Assembly (NCBI GenBank): GCA_031290545.1
Contig: JAITNJ010000037.1
Coordinates: forward strand, 1 to 64,000
DNA: 64,000 nucleotides
DNA from: Rhodospirillaceae bacterium
GTDB taxonomy: Bacteria; Pseudomonadota; Alphaproteobacteria; Rhodospirillales; Magnetospirillaceae
Direction: 5' to 3'
Below, one piece after another: positions 62,985 to 64,000 of the stretch. The notes under the pieces are model-generated. The model saw nothing but the letters and a program-made list of their open reading frames with translations, did not search any database and was not told the DNA's origin. The position numbers and the translations under genes are program-made. Numbering within the stretch: position 1 is the stretch's first letter; each line of letters begins with the position of its first letter.

Positions 62985-63475
62985 TGATATCTTTGATTGT
63001 ATCAGTAGCGACTAATGGTGTGATCGGCCGATCTAATTTACTGCCTTGGCACAATCCAGAAGATATGTCATATTTTAAAAAAATGACAATTGGTAAATCT
63101 GTAATTATGGGTCGAAAAACTTATCAATCAATTGGCAAACCTTTACAGGGAAGGATAAATATTGTACTAACGAACAATATAAACTGGACAAGCACAGGTA
63201 TTCATATAGCTCATTCTTTACAACAGGCACTTATTTTATCTGAAAACTTAAATTGTAACAACACAGAGATCATGATCATAGGTGGTTCTGAATTGTTCTT
63301 AAAAACACTACCAGACGCTGATAGACTATACATCACCGAAATACATCGTGATTACGTTGGCGATTCATTTTTTCCACATCCAAATCCAGCATTATGGTAT
63401 GAGATTAGTCGTGAAGATCATATCGGCGATCCATCGTTTAGCTTTGTAACAATGGAACGAAGATTCGGAATTTAA
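62984..63475 (+). CDS. folA: dihydrofolate reductase
   Basis: Regenerates tetrahydrofolate from the dihydrofolate produced by ThyA. The 163-residue protein has the N-terminal IVSVATNGVIGRSNLLPWH, catalytic D27 (NPEDMSYFK), NADPH-binding VIMGRKTYQSIGKPL and IMIIGGSELF, and TEIHRDYVGDSFFP. It is complete, and translation is coupled to thyA. Confidence 0.96.
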   Translation: MISLIVSVATNGVIGRSNLLPWHNPEDMSYFKKMTIGKSVIMGRKTYQSIGKPLQGRINIVLTNNINWTSTGIHIAHSLQQALILSENLNCNNTEIMIIGGSELFLKTLPDADRLYITEIHRDYVGDSFFPHPNPALWYEISREDHIGDPSFSFVTMERRFGI

Positions 63476-63980
63476 TCTTGATTAAATATATTAATCTAAT
63501 CAACGAGTTTAAACTTTTTTTCAGATCATTAAATTCTTTTAGATCAACAGTAGTGCAATGGGAGAAAATTATATTTTTAAATAGCTTTCTAAAAATAAAA
63601 TTTAGATTTTTCAAAATGAAAATTATCATTTGATAATAACAATTATTAGAATTCAACATTCTTACTTACAATCAAAATTTAATATTAATCACATCTACTA
63701 ATTACGAATTCTATTATTTATATATGCTATATACGCGCATTATTCATCTTTATAATTTATAGATATTAGTCCAAAGATGCGCTATCAATCTAAAATTAAC
63801 ATCCTGTCTATATAGTAATCATCATTGAGCAAATTATTTAAAGTAACTTAACGTTGCTTATTTATATTAATTAAAATTACAAATATTACACATCAAAATA
63901 ATCAATCTTTTTCTTGACACAATTAATTTAAACATTATCCTCTGAGTCAGGAATCTCTTATTAATAATTCGGATTTTGTT
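63476..63980. other. 505-bp gap after folA
   Basis: No gene seen. hflK-hflC, which often follow folA in Rhodospirillaceae as I recall, are not here. The right end carries a good promoter-like pair (63914-63941) for the gene that starts at 63981. Confidence 0.5.
63914..63941 (+). promoter_or_regulatory. sigma-70-type promoter
   Basis: A perfect -35 ttgaca (63914-63919), a 16-bp spacer and a -10-like tatcct (63936-63941) stand 40 bp before the ATG at 63981. This is one of the few consensus -35 boxes in the window. The expected leader would be about 30 nt. Confidence 0.5.
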
Positions 63981-64000
63981 ATGGCTAAACAAACAACCAT
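63981..64000 (+). CDS. start of a gene cut by the window edge, possibly ribosomal protein L33
   Basis: Six codons, MAKQTT, follow the promoter above. Ribosomal protein L33 (rpmG) commonly begins MAKPTT or similar, and a strong promoter with short leader would fit a small ribosomal gene. Six residues cannot decide it; other short proteins share this start. Confidence 0.3.

Overview
The window is an AT-rich (roughly one third G+C by eye) bacterial chromosome segment made almost entirely of housekeeping genes. I count 48 protein-coding genes covering about 52.7 kb (about 82%), plus four tRNA genes. There are no rRNA genes, insertion sequences, prophage or CRISPR arrays. Gene order is alphaproteobacterial, closest to the Rhodospirillaceae arrangement as I remember it: folK-rpoZ-rsh-pdxJ-acpS, dapA-smpB, tadA/rluB-rsmD, tig-clpP-clpX-lon-hup-tRNA-Val-tRNA-Asp, birA-coaX-rnj ... 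proS-lolC-lolD-dnaE, fumA-sspB/thyA-folA. ProRS is the short alphaproteobacterial type and SspB the alphaproteobacterial type. Low G+C, AT-only gaps up to 1.1 kb, a probable pseudogene remnant and missing genes inside normally tight clusters suggest a host-associated lineage undergoing genome reduction. A tunicate symbiont like Candidatus Endolissoclinum faulkneri is my best guess, but it is a guess.

Layout. 1-2760: remnant of an outer-membrane protein gene, then ilvC and a leuA lacking its regulatory domain. 3134-8710: the rod-shape operon mreBCD-mrdA-rodA. 8807-14509: tRNA-Lys, purD, tadA, rluB, rsmD, pgi. 14649-20139: pmbA, alaS, recA. 20396-25681: a PAP2 phosphatase and the acpS/pdxJ/rsh/rpoZ/folK cluster. 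25872-29308: a family 5 uracil-DNA glycosylase, smpB, dapA and a lipoprotein. 29888-38688: dnaE, a divergent and overlapping ABC transporter, lolD, lolC, proS. 39700-43388: rnj, coaX, birA, tRNA-Asp, tRNA-Val. 43605-50388: hup, lon, clpX, clpP, tig, tRNA-Leu. 50788-58595: nnr, dadA, rpsI, rplM, a SPOR-tailed D,D-carboxypeptidase, pepP. 59707-64000: fumA, sspB, thyA, folA and the first codons of a gene that may be rpmG.

The genes point to a cell with its own wall and rod-shape machinery, lipoprotein export (LolCD), replication and recombination, a stringent response, tmRNA-based ribosome rescue with ClpXP/SspB/Lon proteolysis, and some biosynthesis (branched-chain amino acids, diaminopimelate, purines, folate and dTMP, PLP, CoA).

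No new multi-gene system is evident. The most informative signals are reductive: (i) leuA ends where the leucine-sensing domain should begin; (ii) the nuo (complex I) operon expected between tRNA-Asp and birA is absent; (iii) tRNA-Val and tRNA-Asp are nearly identical outside the anticodon and acceptor stem; (iv) long, perfect, AT-only palindromes act as apparent terminators; (v) several 15-22 bp tandem duplications sit in or at the ends of genes, two of them at the two ends of sspB.
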